Counted from the first letter of the stretch, positions 7,477-19,397 are shown. The stretch: DNA of 56,905 bases from an uncultured Clostridia bacterium (GCA_947626485.1 CANQSG010000002.1:1-56905); one strand, 5' to 3'. Notes: generated by a model not told the origin, from the letters alone. Numbers and translations are program-made.

Positions 7477-8751
7477 TCAGCGGCGAATGATGTGGGAGCG
7501 GTCGGGCCCGTTGGAGACCATGCGGATGGGGAACCCGATGAGCGCCTCGATCCGTTCGATATAGCGGCGGCAGTTCTCGGGCAGGTCGCCGTAGGAGGTG
7601 ACGCCCGTGACGTCGCACTTCCAACCCGGCAGCGTCTCGTAGACGGGCTTGGCGCGTTCGAGCAGCGGCGTGACGGGGAAATCCGTCGTGACCTCGCCGT
7701 CGATCTCATAGCCGGTGCAGATCTTGAGCTCGTCGAGGTAGCCGAGCGCGTCGACGACGGTCAGCACGACCTCGGTCGTGCCCTGCAATTCGCAGCCGTA
7801 ACGGGTGGCGACGGCGTCAAACCAGCCCATGCGGCGCGGCCGTCCCGTCGTGGCGCCGTACTCGCCGCCGTCCCCGCCGTGCTGCCGCATCTGCTCCGCC
7901 TCGTCGCCGAAAATCTCGCTGACAAAGGCGCCCGCGCCGACGGCGCTGGAATAGGCCTTGACGACAGTGACGACCTCGCGAATCGCATAGGGCGGAACGC
8001 CGGCGCCGATCGCGCCGAAGCCCGCGAGGGTCGAGGAGGAGGTCACCATCGGATAAATGCCGTGGTCGGGGTCCTTCAGCGAGCCGAGCTGCCCTTCGAG
8101 TAAAATCGTCTTGCCCGCCCGCTCGGCGTCGTAGAGCAGGCGGCGGACGTCGCCGACGAAGGGCGCGATTTCGGCGCGCCAGCCGCGCATTTCCTCGAGC
8201 AGGGCGTCGGCGTCGAGGGTCGGCTTGCCGTAGAGCTTGTCGAGCAGGAGGTTCTTGACCTCGAGCACGCGGGTCAATTTGTCGCGCAGCTGCGCCTCGT
8301 CGAACAGCTCGCAGACCTGAAAGCCGATCTTGGCGTATTTATCGGAATAAAACGGCGAGATGCCGGATTTCGTCGAGCCGAAGCTGCGGCCGCCGAGCCG
8401 TTCCTCCTCGTACTGATCGAAGAGGATGTGATAGGGCATCACCATCTGCGCCCGGTCGGAGACGACGAGCTGCGGCGCGGGCACCCCCGCCTCGACGATG
8501 CTGTGGTATTCCTTCATCAGCTGGGGAATGTTGAGGGCGACGCCGTTGCCGATGCAGTTGACGACGCCGGGGTTGAAAACGCCGGAGGGCAGCGTGTGGA
8601 GCGCGAATTTACCGTATGCGTTCTTGATGGTATGGCCGGCGTTGGCGCCGCCCTGAAAGCGGACGACGTAATGCGATTCGGTCGCGAGCAGGTCGGTGAT
8701 CTTGCCCTTGCCCTCGTCGCCCCAGTTGGCGCCTACGATTGCTTTGATCAT
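7477..8751 (-). CDS. purA: Adenylosuccinate synthetase
   Basis: The 424-residue enzyme condenses IMP and aspartate with GTP in AMP synthesis. It opens MIKAIVGANWGDEGKGKITD, whose GDEGKGK P-loop contains the catalytic Asp, and continues with GGANAGHTI (catalytic His), SDRAQMVMPYH, GTTEVVLTVVDAL and MGWFDAVATRYG. The start at 8751 sits right before this motif and follows GGGGGAA. It has its own promoter and heads the operon purA-yhaM-DUF1858-trmK-rqcH. guaA, the GMP branch enzyme, lies elsewhere in the window. Confidence 0.97.
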   Translation of the reverse strand: MIKAIVGANWGDEGKGKITDLLATESHYVVRFQGGANAGHTIKNAYGKFALHTLPSGVFNPGVVNCIGNGVALNIPQLMKEYHSIVEAGVPAPQLVVSDRAQMVMPYHILFDQYEEERLGGRSFGSTKSGISPFYSDKYAKIGFQVCELFDEAQLRDKLTRVLEVKNLLLDKLYGKPTLDADALLEEMRGWRAEIAPFVGDVRRLLYDAERAGKTILLEGQLGSLKDPDHGIYPMVTSSSTLAGFGAIGAGVPPYAIREVVTVVKAYSSAVGAGAFVSEIFGDEAEQMRQHGGDGGEYGATTGRPRRMGWFDAVATRYGCELQGTTEVVLTVVDALGYLDELKICTGYEIDGEVTTDFPVTPLLERAKPVYETLPGWKCDVTGVTSYGDLPENCRRYIERIEALIGFPIRMVSNGPDRSHIIRR

Positions 8752-8887
8752 GAATAGGTTCCCCCAAAACGAAAGCCATGCAGCCATGGCCGGATATGCG
8801 GCGCAAACCGCGCGAACCGCTCCCCTTCACGCAAAAACACAGCCCCGGCGCGAAACCGGAACCGACGTCGGCGAACAGTTCAGAAAT

Positions 8888-8916
8888 ATTGTAACACAAA
8901 CCGCCCCGAATTGCAA
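8888..8916 (-). promoter_or_regulatory. Promoter of the purA operon
   Basis: Minus-strand TTGCAA (8911-8916), 17-bp spacer, TACAAT (8888-8893), with a leader of about 130 nt. No purine riboswitch recognised in the leader. Confidence 0.75.
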
Positions 8917-8955
8917 CCGCTAACCGCGAATTTTGCGGCGGGCGAAAACGGGATG

Positions 8956-8986
8956 AAAACGCCCCCGGTTGCAAGCTGCCGGGGGC
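8956..8986 (-). terminator. Intrinsic terminator of ireB
   Basis: Minus-strand GCCCCCGG...CCGGGGGC stem followed by GTTTTC, just past the ireB stop and ahead of the purA promoter. Confidence 0.75.
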
Positions 8987-8994
8987 GGCGGGGG

Positions 8995-9240
8995 TCAGGC
9001 GGTCAGGTAGTATTTGACGAGGTTTTGCAGCAGGGTGTCGCGGTCGACGCGGCGGATGAGGTTGCGGGCGTTGTTGTGGGTCGTGATGTAGGTCGGATCC
9101 TCCGAGAGGATGTACCCGACGATCTGGTTGATGGGGTTGTAGCCCTTCTGCTTGAGCGCGTCGTAGACCGTCAGCAAAATCTTGCGAATTTCCTGCTCCT
9201 GCTCGTCGCCGATGGAAAAGGTCATGGTTTTATCCGTCAT
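8995..9240 (-). CDS. ireB: IreB family regulatory phosphoprotein (UPF0297)
   Basis: The 81-residue protein [19 protein letters not shown]... matches the IreB/DUF965 family along its whole length ([20 protein letters not shown], then [15 protein letters not shown]). In enterococci IreB is a small dimeric protein phosphorylated on threonines by the PASTA kinase IreK and influences cephalosporin resistance. In many Firmicutes it precedes ruvX/yqgF and a DUF1292 gene; those partners are absent here. The start at 9240 follows AGAGGTG; the earlier in-frame start lacks spacing. It has its own promoter and a leader hairpin. Confidence 0.95.
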   Translation of the reverse strand: MTDKTMTFSIGDEQEQEIRKILLTVYDALKQKGYNPINQIVGYILSEDPTYITTHNNARNLIRRVDRDTLLQNLVKYYLTA

Positions 9241-9265
9241 GGCGGGCACCTCTTTCGGTAAAATT

Positions 9266-9298
9266 GGGTCGCGGCGGGGTTCGGGCGCGCCGCGACCC
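9266..9298 (-). other. Strong hairpin in the ireB leader
   Basis: GGGTCGCGGC and GCCGCGACCC form a 10-bp perfect stem in the 5' leader of ireB. The following AATTTTACC is too weak for a convincing terminator, so it may be an mRNA stabiliser, or a partial terminator for readthrough from pheT. Confidence 0.5.
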
Positions 9299-9307
9299 GT
9301 TTGTTTT

Positions 9308-9337
9308 ATGATACCACATCGGGCGGTGGGAAAACAA
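9308..9337 (-). promoter_or_regulatory. Probable ireB promoter
   Basis: Minus-strand TTGTTT (9332-9337), 18-bp spacer, TATCAT (9308-9313), just upstream of the leader hairpin. Confidence 0.45.
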
Positions 9338-9386
9338 GTGGAAAATGATGAATTTTTTCTTTCGAATTGCTTTCTTTCCCGTTTTT

Positions 9387-11780
9387 TTACGATTGCCGCA
9401 GCACGGCGCCGGTCGCTTCGAGGGCGGCGACGACGGCGGCGACGGTCTGCTCGACCTGCGCGTCGGTCAGGGTCGCGTCGGCGGCGCGCAGCGTGACGCT
9501 GAAGGCGACGCTCTTTTTGCCGGCGGGAATTTGCGCGCCCTCGTAGACGTCAAACAGGGCGACGTCCTCGCAGAGCTTGCCGGCTGCCTTGGCGATGGCG
9601 TCCCGCAGGGCGCCGACCGGCAGGTCGCGGTCGCAGAGCAGCGCGAGGTCGCGCACGACGGCGGGGAAGCGTGGCAGCGGGCGGTAGACCGTGCGGGGGC
9701 GCTCGACGGCAAACAGGGCGGCGAGGTCGACCTCGGCGAGGTAGGCGCGGGTCTCGATGCCGTAGTCTTCGAGCACCTGCGGGTGCACCTCCCCGAAGAC
9801 GGCGACCGATTTCCCGTCGAGCAGCGCGCGCGCCTGGCGGCCAGGGTGCAGGAAGGGCTCGTCGCTGCGTTCGAAGGTCGTCGTGCCGCCGGAAAGCGCC
9901 AGCACGGCCTCGACAAGGCCTTTCAGGGTGAAGAAATCCTCGGCGTCGCCGTAAAGTCCGAGCGACAGCGTCGGCGCCTCGTCTGGCTGCTCGGTCGCGG
10001 GCAGCTGCCGGGGCAGGAAGCGCTTGCTGACCTCGAAGAAGCGGACGGCGGGGATTTTGCGGCTGAAATTCGTGGCGAGCACGCCGAGCATGCTCGTCGC
10101 AAGCTGGGTGCGCAGGACGGAATATTCGTCGCCGAGCGGGTTGCGCAGTTGAATTTGGTCGCGGCGCGGGTCGTTTTCCGGCAGGCGCAGCGTGTCGACG
10201 GCGCGGCTCGCGATGAAGGAATAGGTCATGATCTCATAGGCGCCGCAGGCGGTCAGCCGCGCCTTGACGCGGTCGGTCTTTTCGCGCTCGGGCAGCTTTT
10301 TGCCCCGCACGACGTCGCCGCGCATCGGTGCGCCGACGATGTGGTCGTACCCGTAGACCCGCATGACCTCCTCGGCGAGGTCGGCGCTGCCCTCGACGTC
10401 GTCCCGGAATGAGGGGACTTTGCAGTGCAGCACCCCGTCGCGCAGCTCCGTTTCGATCGAAAGCCGGTTGAGGATTTCCGCCATCGTCTCGTCGGGGATT
10501 TCAAGCCCCAGCAGGGCGTTGATGCGTGCGCAGGGCACGTTGAGGGCGCGCGGCTGCGGCAGCCCCTCGTTGCGGTCGATGACGCCGTCGATGATGTCGC
10601 CCGCGCCGAGCTCGTCGATGAGCTGCATCGCCCGCTCCATCGCGTAGGCGACGTTGCAGATGTCGGTGCCGCGCTCGTACCGCCCGCTCGATTCGGTGCG
10701 CACGCCCAGCGCGCGCGAGGTGCGCCGGATATTGTCCCGGCGGAATTTCGCCGATTCGAGGAAGAGGTCGGTCGTGTCGGGCTTGATCTCGCTGTTGAGC
10801 CCTCCCATGATGCCGGCGAGGCAGGAGGGCGCGTCGCGGGCGGCGATGACGGGCATGGATTCGTTTAATTCATGCGGCTTGCCGTCGAGCGTCGTGATCG
10901 GCTCGCCGGGTATGGCGTTGCGGACGATGATCTGCGCGCCGGCGACGTCCCGCAGGTCGAAGGCGTGCATCGGCTGGCCGGTTTCGAGCATGACGAAGTT
11001 CGTGATGTCGACGATGTTGTTGATCGGGCGCATACCCGCCGCCCGCAGGCAGTGCTTGAGCCAGTCGGGCGAGGGCGCGATGCGCAGGTTGCGGACGACC
11101 CGCCCCATGTAGCGCGGGCAGAGGTCGTGGTTGCGCACCTCGACCCGGATGTGGTCGTTGACGTCGCCGCCGACGGTGCGATAGGTCGGCACGGGCGGGC
11201 GGAAGGGCTGCCCGAGCACGACGCTGACCTCCCGCGCGACGCCGAGCACGCTCTGGCAGTCGGGGCGGTTGGCGGTGATCTTGAAGTCGATCACGGTGTC
11301 GTCGAGGCCGAGGATTTCGCGCAGGTCGGTCCCGACGGCGCAGTCGTCCCGCAGAATCAAAATGCCGTGCACCTCGGCACCGGGGTAGTCGGCTTCTTTG
11401 AGCCCCAGTTCCTCGCCCGAGCAGAGCATGCCGTTGGATTCGACGCCGCGCAGCTTGCCGCGCTTGATGTGGGCGCCGTTGGGCAGGCGGGAATCGTGCA
11501 ACGCCGTCGGCACCAGCGCGCCTTCAAAAAGGTTCTGGGCGCCGGTGACGATCTGCAGCGGAGCGTCGGCGCCGACGTCGACCGAGCAGATGACGAGGTG
11601 ATCGGAATTTTCATGGGGCGACAGGCGCTCGACGCGGCCGACGACGACGTTTTGCATCGTGTCGCCGAGGTATTCGACGCTCTCGACCTCGAAGCCGACG
11701 GCGACCATGCGGCGGCAAAGCTCCTCGACCGGGACGTTGATCGCAACGTAACGGCGCAGCCAGTTGACGGAAATTTTCAT
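9387..11780 (-). CDS. pheT: Phenylalanyl-tRNA synthetase beta subunit
   Basis: The 797-residue subunit has the full bacterial PheT domain order: N-terminal residues [12 protein letters not shown], tRNA-binding EMAP/OB domain (about 40-150), B3/4 editing domain (about 210-380, including GIMGG and the FLESAKF strand), B5 domain, catalytic-like core ([25 protein letters not shown]) and C-terminal FDX-ACB anticodon-binding domain ending near residue 795. It forms the alpha2beta2 enzyme charging tRNA-Phe and edits mischarged Tyr. It starts 15 bases after pheS under the same T-box. No strong terminator is visible directly after it. Confidence 0.98.
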   Translation of the reverse strand: MKISVNWLRRYVAINVPVEELCRRMVAVGFEVESVEYLGDTMQNVVVGRVERLSPHENSDHLVICSVDVGADAPLQIVTGAQNLFEGALVPTALHDSRLPNGAHIKRGKLRGVESNGMLCSGEELGLKEADYPGAEVHGILILRDDCAVGTDLREILGLDDTVIDFKITANRPDCQSVLGVAREVSVVLGQPFRPPVPTYRTVGGDVNDHIRVEVRNHDLCPRYMGRVVRNLRIAPSPDWLKHCLRAAGMRPINNIVDITNFVMLETGQPMHAFDLRDVAGAQIIVRNAIPGEPITTLDGKPHELNESMPVIAARDAPSCLAGIMGGLNSEIKPDTTDLFLESAKFRRDNIRRTSRALGVRTESSGRYERGTDICNVAYAMERAMQLIDELGAGDIIDGVIDRNEGLPQPRALNVPCARINALLGLEIPDETMAEILNRLSIETELRDGVLHCKVPSFRDDVEGSADLAEEVMRVYGYDHIVGAPMRGDVVRGKKLPEREKTDRVKARLTACGAYEIMTYSFIASRAVDTLRLPENDPRRDQIQLRNPLGDEYSVLRTQLATSMLGVLATNFSRKIPAVRFFEVSKRFLPRQLPATEQPDEAPTLSLGLYGDAEDFFTLKGLVEAVLALSGGTTTFERSDEPFLHPGRQARALLDGKSVAVFGEVHPQVLEDYGIETRAYLAEVDLAALFAVERPRTVYRPLPRFPAVVRDLALLCDRDLPVGALRDAIAKAAGKLCEDVALFDVYEGAQIPAGKKSVAFSVTLRAADATLTDAQVEQTVAAVVAALEATGAVLRQS

Positions 11781-11795
11781 GATTCGTCTCCCCCT

Positions 11796-12815
11796 TTAAA
11801 ACTGCGACAGGAAGCGCAGGTCGTTCTCGAACAGCAGGCGGATGTCGCTGATCTTATAGCGGGTGATCGCCAGCCGGTCGAGCCCGATGCCGAAGGCGAA
11901 GCCGGAATAGACCTCGGGGTCGATGCCGCAGGCGCGCAGCACGTTGGGGTGCACCATTCCGGCGCCCAGCAGCTCGATCCAGCCGGCGTCCTTGCAGACC
12001 CGGCAGCCCTTGCCGCCGCACTCGGCGCAGGAGACGTCGACCTCGACGCTCGGCTCGGTGAAGGGGAAAAACGAGGGGCGGAAGCGCACCTTCGTCTCGG
12101 GGCCGTAGATCTCGCGGGCGAACTGCTCGAGCACGCCTTTCAGGTTGCACATCGTGATGCCCTTGTCGACGACGAGCCCCTCGCACTGGTGGAAGACGGG
12201 GGAATGGGTCGCGTCGACCTCGTCGGCGCGGAAGACTCTGCCGGGGCAGATGACGCGAATCGGCGGCTTGCGGGTCTCCATCGTGCGGATTTGGGCGCAG
12301 GAGGTCTGGGAGCGCAGCAGCAGGTCGTCGCCCAAAAAGAAGGTGTCCTGCATGTCGCGCGCCGGGTGATCCTGCGGCACGTTGAGCGCCGTGAAATTGT
12401 AATATTCGGTCTCGACCTCGGGGCCGTCGACGACGTCGAAGCCCATCGACTGGAAGATGGCGATGAGGTCCTCGGTGACGAGGTTGACCGGGTGCAGGCA
12501 GCCCTGCGGCGAAACCTTGCCCGGCATTGTGATATCGACCGTTTCGCGCTGCAAGCGGTGCGCCGTCGCCTTTTCCTGCATGGCGCGCATGCGCTGGGCG
12601 ACCGCCTGCTCAATGTCGGCGCGGATCTCGTTCGCGAGCTGGCCGATGGCGGGGCGCTCGGCGGGCGACAGACTGCCCATCTGCTTGAGAATGGCGGTCA
12701 ATTCCCCCTTTTTGCCGAGAAAGCGGACGCGCAGCGCGTCGACGTCCTGCCCGGTCGCCGCGCCGGACAGCGCCTGTTTCGCCGCCGCGCGAATTTGTTC
12801 GAGTTGCTCTTTCAT
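11796..12815 (-). CDS. pheS: Phenylalanyl-tRNA synthetase alpha subunit
   Basis: The 339-residue catalytic subunit starts MKEQLEQIRAAAKQAL with an N-terminal coiled-coil arm (about 1-85) followed by the class II core: motif 2 with RTQTSCAQIRTM-like sequence (LLRSQTSCAQIRTME), FHQCEGLVVDKG, RPSFFPFTEPSVEVDV and motif 3 GFAFGIGLDRLAITRY. The start at 12815 follows GGAGGAGA. Longer in-frame extensions would run into the T-box terminator stem and are rejected. Expression is under the T-box leader immediately upstream. Confidence 0.98.
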   Translation of the reverse strand: MKEQLEQIRAAAKQALSGAATGQDVDALRVRFLGKKGELTAILKQMGSLSPAERPAIGQLANEIRADIEQAVAQRMRAMQEKATAHRLQRETVDITMPGKVSPQGCLHPVNLVTEDLIAIFQSMGFDVVDGPEVETEYYNFTALNVPQDHPARDMQDTFFLGDDLLLRSQTSCAQIRTMETRKPPIRVICPGRVFRADEVDATHSPVFHQCEGLVVDKGITMCNLKGVLEQFAREIYGPETKVRFRPSFFPFTEPSVEVDVSCAECGGKGCRVCKDAGWIELLGAGMVHPNVLRACGIDPEVYSGFAFGIGLDRLAITRYKISDIRLLFENDLRFLSQF

Positions 12816-12839
12816 ACGATTCTCCTCCGTGTAAAAAAT

Positions 12840-13135
12840 AAACTTCGCCCCTGCAAACAGGGACGAAGCGCCAAAGTCTCCGCGGTACCACCCTTCTTTT
12901 TGCTCTGAGAGCAAACACTCCGACGGCCGGTTACGGGGCCGAACCGGCGGCGTCTACTACGGAAGAACCGATTCCACGCCGCTGCTCGGAAGGGAACTTC
13001 GGCGCTTCGTCGCGCAGAGCCGCTTGCAGCCGGGGCGGCTCCTCTCTGGGGCGAAACGTCAACGCTTACTTTCCTTCGTCATTGCATTTATAGGGTATGA
13101 AATTGTCGGGAAAACGCCGGACCTGCGCCCGGATC
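12840..13135 (-). promoter_or_regulatory. T-box riboswitch controlling pheST
   Basis: On the minus strand the leader has the invariant T-box sequence GGGTGGTACCGCG (12881-12893), which pairs with the acceptor end of uncharged tRNA, then a terminator stem CTTCGTCCCTG/CAGGGGCGAAG (12843-12868) with a T-rich run after it. Upstream is a long stem I region with AAAGTAAGCG and AGAGAGG stretches resembling the AGTA loop and GA motif. UUC triplets consistent with a Phe specifier are present, but I could not fix the specifier loop by folding. Low Phe-tRNA charging should favour antitermination. Confidence 0.93.
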
Positions 13136-13141
13136 GTCTTT

Positions 13142-13170
13142 ATTATAGCCGTGCGCGGCGCAAAATGCAA
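13142..13170 (-). promoter_or_regulatory. Promoter of the T-box-pheS-pheT operon
   Basis: Minus-strand TTGCAT (13165-13170), 17-bp spacer, TATAAT (13142-13147), right after the ktrA stop at 13183. Confidence 0.8.
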
Positions 13171-13182
13171 GTGTTTTTTGCC

Positions 13183-13827
13183 TTATTTTGTGACCTTTTT
13201 GATGTTCTCGTGGCTGCTCATGACCATAAGGGTCTCGTCGGGCGAGAAGACGTGGTCGGGGTGGGGCAGCGGGGAGATGACGCCGTCGCGCTTCGTCGCG
13301 AGGATGCTGATGTTGTGGCGGCTGCGCACCGATTCCTCCAAAATGCTCTTGCCCCGCCAGGCGGTCGGCACGGCGATCTCGTAAATGCCGTATTCGGGCG
13401 TCAGCTCGATGTAGTCGAAAATGTTCTTGGCGCCGTACTTGATCGCCAGCCGCTCCGCCATCTCGCGCTCGGCGTAGACGACGTGGTCGGCGCCGTTGCG
13501 CAGCAGCAATTTCTTGTGGACGTCGCGGTTGGCGCGGGCGAGGACGAGGGTCGCGCCGAGGTCTTTGAGCAGGACGGTGATCTCGAGCGCGCTCTGGAAA
13601 TTGTCGCCGATGGCGACGGCGCAAACGTCGAAATGCCGCACGCCGAGCGAGCGGATAAAGGCCTCGTTGGTCGCGTCCCCGATCTGGATGTTGGGCAGAA
13701 CGGCGAGCGCCTCGTCGGCGCGGGTCTCGTTGCGCTCGACGCCGAGGACTTCGTTGCCCTCCTCGAGGAATTTCTGCGCCAGGTGCCGCCCGAAGCGGCC
13801 GAGGCCGATGACTAAAATGGATTTCAT
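13183..13827 (-). CDS. ktrA: Potassium uptake regulator KtrA/TrkA family (RCK protein)
   Basis: The 214-residue cytoplasmic protein has an RCK_N Rossmann domain (MKSILVIGLGRFGRHLA, GxGxxG at residues 8-13, with acidic residue VERNE at the end of beta-2) and an RCK_C domain (about 135-214). It forms an octameric ring gating the KtrB/TrkH channel in response to ATP/ADP or c-di-AMP. It is the last gene of the operon, 39 bases after the channel subunit gene, which supports a functional pair. Confidence 0.94.
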   Translation of the reverse strand: MKSILVIGLGRFGRHLAQKFLEEGNEVLGVERNETRADEALAVLPNIQIGDATNEAFIRSLGVRHFDVCAVAIGDNFQSALEITVLLKDLGATLVLARANRDVHKKLLLRNGADHVVYAEREMAERLAIKYGAKNIFDYIELTPEYGIYEIAVPTAWRGKSILEESVRSRHNISILATKRDGVISPLPHPDHVFSPDETLMVMSSHENIKKVTK

Positions 13828-13866
13828 AACCCTCTGTCCTTTCCGAAATAAAACGAACGGGTTGCC

Positions 13867-15195
13867 TTACCCGATTTGGATTTTCTCGACCGGCAGGCGG
13901 GCGGCGGCGCCGGAATCGCGGTCGCGCGCGAAGGCGAGCAGCATCGTGATCGACCCGACCCGCCCGAAGAGCATAAGCAGCGTCAGCAGCACCTCCGAGA
14001 CGGCGCAGAGCGAGGGCGTGACCCCCAGCGTCAGCCCGACCGTCGCGACGGCCGAGACCGATTCGAACAGGGCGGTCAAAATCGGCAGGCCGTCGAGCCG
14101 CGAGATGACGAGCGCGGCGCCCAGCGCGAAAAAGAGGTAGAGGCTGAACACGCAGGCGGCCTTGTGCAGCGCCGTTTCCTCGGTGCGGCGGCCGAAGACC
14201 TCGATCGACCGCTTGCGGCGGAAGGTCGAAAAAACGCTCAGCGCCAGCACGGTGAAGGTGGTCGTTTTCATGCCGCCCGCCGTCGACCCCGGCGAGCCGC
14301 CGATCAGCATGAGGCAGATCATCACGAGCAGCGACGCCTGCGTCATCCCGGGCAGCGAGACGCTGTTAAAGCCCGCCGTCCGGGCGGTGACGGATTGAAA
14401 GAGCGCGCCGAGAATCCGGTCGGAAAGCGACCCCTCCCCCTGCCCGAGCTCGAGCAGGAACAGCAGCGCCGCCCCGCCGAACACGAGGACGCCGGACGCG
14501 ACGAGCACCAGCTTCGAGTGCAGCCGCAGGCGGGAGAAGCGGAAGCGATTGTTTAGCAGGTCTTGCCAGACGAAAAAGCCCAGCCCGCCGAGGACGATGA
14601 GCGCCATTAAAACGCCGCAGACGTACCACCCGCCGACGACGGTCAGCGAGGAAAAGGGCTCCACGCTGCCCATCAGGTCGAACCCGGCGTTGCAAAAGGC
14701 CGAGACGGCGTGAAAAATCGAAAAATAAATCCCCCGCAGCCAGCCGAAGCGCGGGCAGAAGGCAACCGCGAGCAGCAGCGCGCCGACACCCTCGATGAGC
14801 AGACTCCCGGCGACGATGAATTTCACCATGCGGACGATGCCGCCGACCTGCGGCGCCGAGACGGATTCTTGCAACAGCACGCGGGAGGAAAGCCCGAATT
14901 TCATGCGGGTCAGCGACAGCACCGCGCCGATGAGGGTCATGAAGCCGATACCGCCGATCTGAATGAGAAAAAGCAGGACGAGCTGGCCGAAAAGCGACCA
15001 GTGCGTGAAGGTGTCAAAGCGGATGAGCCCGGTGACGCAGGTGGCGGAGGCGGCGGTGAAGCAGGCGTCGAGAAAGGAATCCGGTTTGCCGCTGCGCGTC
15101 GCAAAGGGCAGGCAAAGCAAAGCCGCCCCGACGAGGATCATCAGGCAGTAGCCGAGCAGCAGGGTTTTGGTCGGCGAAAGGCGCGGCCGTTTCAT
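13867..15195 (-). CDS. ktrB: Potassium transporter subunit, TrkH/KtrB family
   Basis: The 442-residue polytopic membrane protein has four pore-loop repeats of the TrkH/KtrB family. Seen are TAASATCVTGLIRFDT (first selectivity-filter region), FHAVSAFCNAGFDLMGS (second), QSVTARTAGFNSV (third) and ESVSAVATVGLTLGV (fourth); the conserved filter Gly is present in each. It forms the membrane channel for K+ uptake with the adjacent RCK protein. The start at 15195 (MKRPRLSP) follows AGAGG at better spacing than a start 18 bases upstream. TrkH is the other possible name; size favours KtrB. Confidence 0.93.
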   Translation of the reverse strand: MKRPRLSPTKTLLLGYCLMILVGAALLCLPFATRSGKPDSFLDACFTAASATCVTGLIRFDTFTHWSLFGQLVLLFLIQIGGIGFMTLIGAVLSLTRMKFGLSSRVLLQESVSAPQVGGIVRMVKFIVAGSLLIEGVGALLLAVAFCPRFGWLRGIYFSIFHAVSAFCNAGFDLMGSVEPFSSLTVVGGWYVCGVLMALIVLGGLGFFVWQDLLNNRFRFSRLRLHSKLVLVASGVLVFGGAALLFLLELGQGEGSLSDRILGALFQSVTARTAGFNSVSLPGMTQASLLVMICLMLIGGSPGSTAGGMKTTTFTVLALSVFSTFRRKRSIEVFGRRTEETALHKAACVFSLYLFFALGAALVISRLDGLPILTALFESVSAVATVGLTLGVTPSLCAVSEVLLTLLMLFGRVGSITMLLAFARDRDSGAAARLPVEKIQIG

Positions 15196-15223
15196 GGCGG
15201 TTCCTCTTTTCAAAAGGCGGCGC

Positions 15224-15973
15224 TTACAGCGTGCGAAAGCCGCTTTCGTGCACCGTGCAGAACGAGACGGTCGGAAAGGCGGCGCGCAGCCGGGCGCAAA
15301 GCGGCTCGAGCATGACGTCCTCGGTCTCGAAATGCCCGGCGTCGAGCAAGATAAAATTCTGCGCGGCGGCGGATTGCAGGGCGGCGTGCTTGACGTCGCC
15401 GGTCACAAAGGCGTCGGCGCCCGCGTTGCGCGCGTCGGGCAGCAAATCGGCGCCGCTGCCCGAGCAGACGGCGACGGTGCGGATTTTTCCTTCCCCGGTA
15501 TAGCGCACCCGCCCGCCGAGCGCGGCCTGCACCGCGGTGGCAAAGGCGGCGGCGTCGGTTCCTTGCGGCAGGCTGCCGATGCGCCCCGCCTGCGGGTCGT
15601 CCGGCGAACCGAAGGGGCGCACGTCCTGCAACCCCAGCGCGGCGGCGAGGCAGTCGTTGACGCCGCCGGCGGCCTTGTCGAGGTTCGTGTGCGCCGCAAA
15701 AACCGAGATGCCCGCCCGCAGCAGCGCATAGGGCAGCGCGTCGGCGGTCACGGATTTGAGCGGATGAAAAATGATCGGGTGGTGGGTGAGGATCAGGTTC
15801 GCGCCGGTTCTCAACGCGGTTTGCAGGGCGGCGCGCGTGCAGTCGAGCGAGAGCACGACGCCGGTCAGCGCTTCGCGATCGTCGCCGAGCAGCAGGCCGA
15901 CGTTGTCGTAATCCGCCGCCGTTTCGGGCGGGGCGAAGGCGTCCATCCAATCGCAGACGGCGCGAATTCGCAT
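15224..15973 (-). CDS. Nif3-like dinuclear metal centre protein
   Basis: The 249-residue protein matches the Nif3/YqfO/GTP-cyclohydrolase-I-type-2-like family: DNVGLLLGD near the start, ILTHHPIIFHPLKS (metal-binding His pair, about 63-76), AAHTNLDKAAGGVND (His and Asp ligands) and LLDAGHFETE near the C-terminus (His and Glu ligands). These hexameric proteins bind two metals; their physiological role is unsettled. The length is that of the short form lacking the PII-like insert. Gaps are 24 bases to glnS and 28 to ktrB. Confidence 0.93.
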   Translation of the reverse strand: MRIRAVCDWMDAFAPPETAADYDNVGLLLGDDREALTGVVLSLDCTRAALQTALRTGANLILTHHPIIFHPLKSVTADALPYALLRAGISVFAAHTNLDKAAGGVNDCLAAALGLQDVRPFGSPDDPQAGRIGSLPQGTDAAAFATAVQAALGGRVRYTGEGKIRTVAVCSGSGADLLPDARNAGADAFVTGDVKHAALQSAAAQNFILLDAGHFETEDVMLEPLCARLRAAFPTVSFCTVHESGFRTL

Positions 15974-15997
15974 GGCAAAATCCCCCTTAAAAATCGG

Positions 15998-17689
<1,692 letters not shown>

Positions 17690-17691
17690 GG

Positions 17692-19368
17692 TCAGTTTCC
17701 CTCTTTCTTGCAAAGTGCGTCATAATAGGCTTCGGCGTCGCGCAGCCGCTGCAAGCACCGTTCCGTCCCGAGGCAGCGCATGATGCTGCACAGGTCGGGC
17801 GTGTTCTGCCGCCCCGTCAGAGCGACGCGGATCACGGTGCTGATATCGCCCGCGTGGCCCTTGTAGGCGGCGGGGTCGGCTTTGTAGAGCTTCGTCTCGG
17901 GCGCGAAGCCGAGCGCGGGGCAGATCGACTGAATTTTCGCAAACCACGCCTGCCGGTCGTCCGCCGGGTCGTAGAGCGGGGCGTAGGCGCGCAGCGCCGC
18001 GGCGGCGTCGGCGGGGGAAAGCTGAGGCGGCAGGTCGTAGCAGGGGGTGTAGAGTTCGTCGTAAAAATAGGCGGCGTAGCGCTTCGCCTCGTCCCAGCGG
18101 GCGATGTCCTTGCGGGGCTTCGGCACGTCGCGGTCGATGGCGAAAACGGCGCGGGTATAGGCGGGGTCGGCCGTTAAGATCGCGTAAAAATCGGGGTCGA
18201 ATTCCTTCGCCCAGGCCGTCAGCTTGTCGTAAACCTGCGCCGAGGAAAGGCGGGACAGCCGGTTTTTGCTGACGTCGAGCAGCTTCTGCGCATCGAAGAG
18301 CGCCCCCGAAAGGCTCATCTTTTTCAGGTTAAACGGGAATTGCGCGCGGTCGGCGTCGGGGTTGGCGCGCCGCCAGTCCTCGTAATTCGAGGAGGCGACG
18401 GTCATCAGGTATTCGAGCACGCTGTCGGCCTCGAAGCCCTGCTCGGCGAAATACCGCACGGCGGCCTCGGGATCCTTGCGCTTGGAAATTTTGCGCTTCG
18501 CGCCCCCGTCCAGCTTCAAAATCGGGGCGACGTGGGCGTATTTCGGCGGCTTGAAGCCGAGCAGCCGGAAGAGCTGCAAATGCTTCGGCGTGGAGGAGAT
18601 CCACTCGTCGCCGCGCAGGACGAGGGTCGTGCGCATTAAATGATCGTCGACCGCGTGGGCGAAATGGTAGGTGGGGATGCCGTCGGATTTCAGCAGGACA
18701 AAGTCCTCGTCGTTCTCCGGCAGCTCGATCTTGCCCTTGATCGCGTCGTCGAAGGCGACCCGTTTGTCAGCCGAGCCGTCGGCGCGCAGCCGGATAACGA
18801 AGGGCTGCTTTTGCGCGATGCGTTCGGCGGCCTGCTCGACGGTGATGTCGCGGCAGCGCGCCCAGCGCCCGCGGTAACCGGTCTGCTCCCCCGCCTGCTC
18901 CTGCTGCCTGCGGGTCTCGTCGAGCTCCTCGGCGGTGCAGAAGCAGGGGTAAGCGAGCCCCTGCTCGAGCAGGAACTTCGCGTAGGTCTGGTAAATTTCG
19001 GCGCGCTCGCTCTGGCGATAGGGGCCGTAGTCCCCGACCTGCCCGGCGGGGGTGAAGCCCTCGTCGATGCGGATGCCGAAGCGGTCGAGCCCGCCGATGA
19101 TGTCCTCGACGCCGCCGGCGACCTCGCGCTTGCGGTCGGTGTCCTCGATGCGGGTGTAAAACAGGCCGCCCGTCGCGTCGGCCGCCATTCGGTCGATCAA
19201 CGCCATAAACAGCACGCCGAGGTGCAGATACCCCGTCGGGCTCGGGGCGATGCGCACGACCCGCGCGCCGGCGGGCAGCTGCCGCGGGGGATACAAGGCC
19301 TCGTAGTCGGCGGGCGTTTTCGTGATGTGGGGCAGGAGCAGCTGCGCCATGCGGCGGGATTCGTTCAT
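17692..19368 (-). CDS. gltX: Glutamyl-tRNA synthetase
   Basis: The 558-residue class I enzyme has [18 protein letters not shown] (HIGH-equivalent, with His-Leu-Gly), [33 protein letters not shown] (KMSKS-equivalent KISKR) and an alpha-helical anticodon-binding C-terminus. It is longer than typical GltX (about 470-490), with an N-terminal extension of about 35 residues before the Rossmann fold. Start ATG at 19368 follows GGAGGAAG. Whether it is discriminating cannot be decided here. It sits between nrdR and glnS with short gaps. Confidence 0.95.
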   Translation of the reverse strand: MNESRRMAQLLLPHITKTPADYEALYPPRQLPAGARVVRIAPSPTGYLHLGVLFMALIDRMAADATGGLFYTRIEDTDRKREVAGGVEDIIGGLDRFGIRIDEGFTPAGQVGDYGPYRQSERAEIYQTYAKFLLEQGLAYPCFCTAEELDETRRQQEQAGEQTGYRGRWARCRDITVEQAAERIAQKQPFVIRLRADGSADKRVAFDDAIKGKIELPENDEDFVLLKSDGIPTYHFAHAVDDHLMRTTLVLRGDEWISSTPKHLQLFRLLGFKPPKYAHVAPILKLDGGAKRKISKRKDPEAAVRYFAEQGFEADSVLEYLMTVASSNYEDWRRANPDADRAQFPFNLKKMSLSGALFDAQKLLDVSKNRLSRLSSAQVYDKLTAWAKEFDPDFYAILTADPAYTRAVFAIDRDVPKPRKDIARWDEAKRYAAYFYDELYTPCYDLPPQLSPADAAAALRAYAPLYDPADDRQAWFAKIQSICPALGFAPETKLYKADPAAYKGHAGDISTVIRVALTGRQNTPDLCSIMRCLGTERCLQRLRDAEAYYDALCKKEGN

Positions 19369-19397
19369 AGGGCTTCCTCCGGTTTCGCGCCGCCCGA

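Noticed and set aside
10872-12908. 678-codon frame antisense to pheT and pheS
   Set aside because: Same cause; no family match, and it crosses the pheS/pheT junction.
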